From UBA1738 sp003453455 (GTDB lineage: Bacteria; Bacillota; Clostridia; UBA1381), in the NCBI GenBank assembly GCA_946621875.1, contig CAMOOX010000012.1, positions 1 to 31,369 of the forward strand: a stretch of DNA of 31,369 nucleotides. Reading direction: 5' to 3'. Made by a program: the position numbers and the translations under genes. The notes beneath the pieces are model-generated. The model searched no databases. It was not told where the DNA came from and saw nothing but the letters and a program-made list of their open reading frames with translations. Position 1 is the stretch's first letter, and each line of letters opens with the position of its first letter. Below, piece after piece: positions 31,038-31,369 of this stretch.

Positions 31038-31369
31038 TGTGAGTAAATCAGACGGTTGCGGGCATATTTTATATGCGTGAGGAAAGTCCGGGCTTCATAG
31101 AGCAGGGTGCCGGTTAACGGCCGGTGGAGGCGACTCCAAGGAAAGTGCAACAGAAAATAAACGCCGATTTTTCGGTAAGTGTGGAAATGTGAGGTAAGAG
31201 CTCACAGGGAAGATGGTAACTGAATTCCCGTGTAAACCCCGCCCGAAGCAACATCAACTGTGCAGAAAAGCTTGCTCGGCAATGCACGAAAGATGGCAAG
31301 AACAAAAGGGTAACCTTTTGTCACAGACAGATAACCGTCCACGACAGAACCCGGCTTACGATTTGCTCA
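31038..31369 (+). ncRNA. rnpB: RNase P RNA, class A-like
   Basis: The conserved core GAGGAAAGTCCGGGC (near 31079) and the 3' segment ACAGAACCCGGCTTA identify the catalytic RNA that trims tRNA 5' ends. The P1 helix pairs 31040-31049 with 31360-31369 (one G-U), so the window ends at the last P1 base and the gene is complete or nearly so. The 5' part (CAGGGTGCCGGTTAACGGCC) suits the ancestral class A rather than the Bacillus class B, judged by eye. The terminator would lie beyond the window. Confidence 0.95.

Noticed and set aside
1..31369. CRISPR arrays, tRNA genes, prophage genes or complete insertion sequences.
   Set aside because: I found no repeat-spacer pattern, no tRNA-like cloverleaf, and no integrase, transposase or phage structural genes.

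Overview
The window looks like chromosomal DNA around the replication origin of a strictly anaerobic, endospore-forming member of the Clostridia. The evidence is a low-GC, A-rich sequence with consensus sigma-A promoters and strong Shine-Dalgarno sites, an rpsF-ssb-rpsR operon beside dnaA-dnaN, HemZ, an [FeFe]-hydrogenase operon, parA/parB with exact parS sites, a gerA/gerB/gerC spore-germination operon and a class-A-like RNase P RNA. The genus cannot be fixed from the sequence alone.

Layout. 1-1.2 kb: rpsF-ssb-rpsR with a perfect promoter and a terminator. 1.3-3.7 kb: an 803-residue exported protein joining S-layer-homology repeats, a PstS-like binding domain and an RsiV-type DUF3298 domain. 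3.7-4.2 kb: a divergent ArsR/SmtB-type zinc sensor. 4.2-7.0 kb: dnaA, an origin-like gap (DnaA boxes, a CTA-trio run, AT-rich DNA) and dnaN. 7.0-11.65 kb: a tight run of a metallo-beta-lactamase-fold hydrolase, hemZ, a DnaI/DnaC-like AAA+ protein, an unusual HisRS/HisZ-like protein with a Cys/His-rich tail, and a Ppx/GppA protein. A perfect bidirectional terminator follows. 11.67-19.8 kb, minus strand: a ten-gene electron-bifurcating hydrogenase operon (hydC ... hydB-hydA) with an internal regulatory block: two DRTGG proteins, two GHKL ATPases, a PHP-domain protein and a group-D-like H-cluster protein. A Rex-like operator lies upstream. 19.96-22.65 kb, minus: rmuC, a Nif3 family gene and trmK. 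22.65-23.2 kb: a 573-bp gap with a DnaA-box cluster, a 53-bp palindrome and signals for a possible small RNA. 23.2-26.6 kb, minus: parA-parB-membrane protein-serS. 26.6-31.0 kb, plus: parS, gerA-type, a second parS, a structured element, gerB-type, gerC-type and a tiny two-helix gene. 31.0 kb to the end: rnpB.

How the parts fit. The DnaA boxes, trios, DnaA, DnaN, helicase-loader-like protein, ParA/ParB and parS sites form an origin and segregation neighbourhood, but it is split by a large redox operon. HydA, HydB and HydC plus the HndB-like ferredoxin should couple NADH and reduced ferredoxin oxidation to H2 production. The interposed genes look like a sensing and signalling module for that enzyme. 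The germination operon and the SLH protein belong to the spore and cell surface.

The most unusual items are the HisRS-like protein with a metal-binding tail, the signalling module inside the hydrogenase operon, the possible origin-proximal small RNA with a 53-bp palindrome, the parS-adjacent structured element, and the SLH/PstS/DUF3298 fusion. All function calls come from reading motifs; no database search was run.
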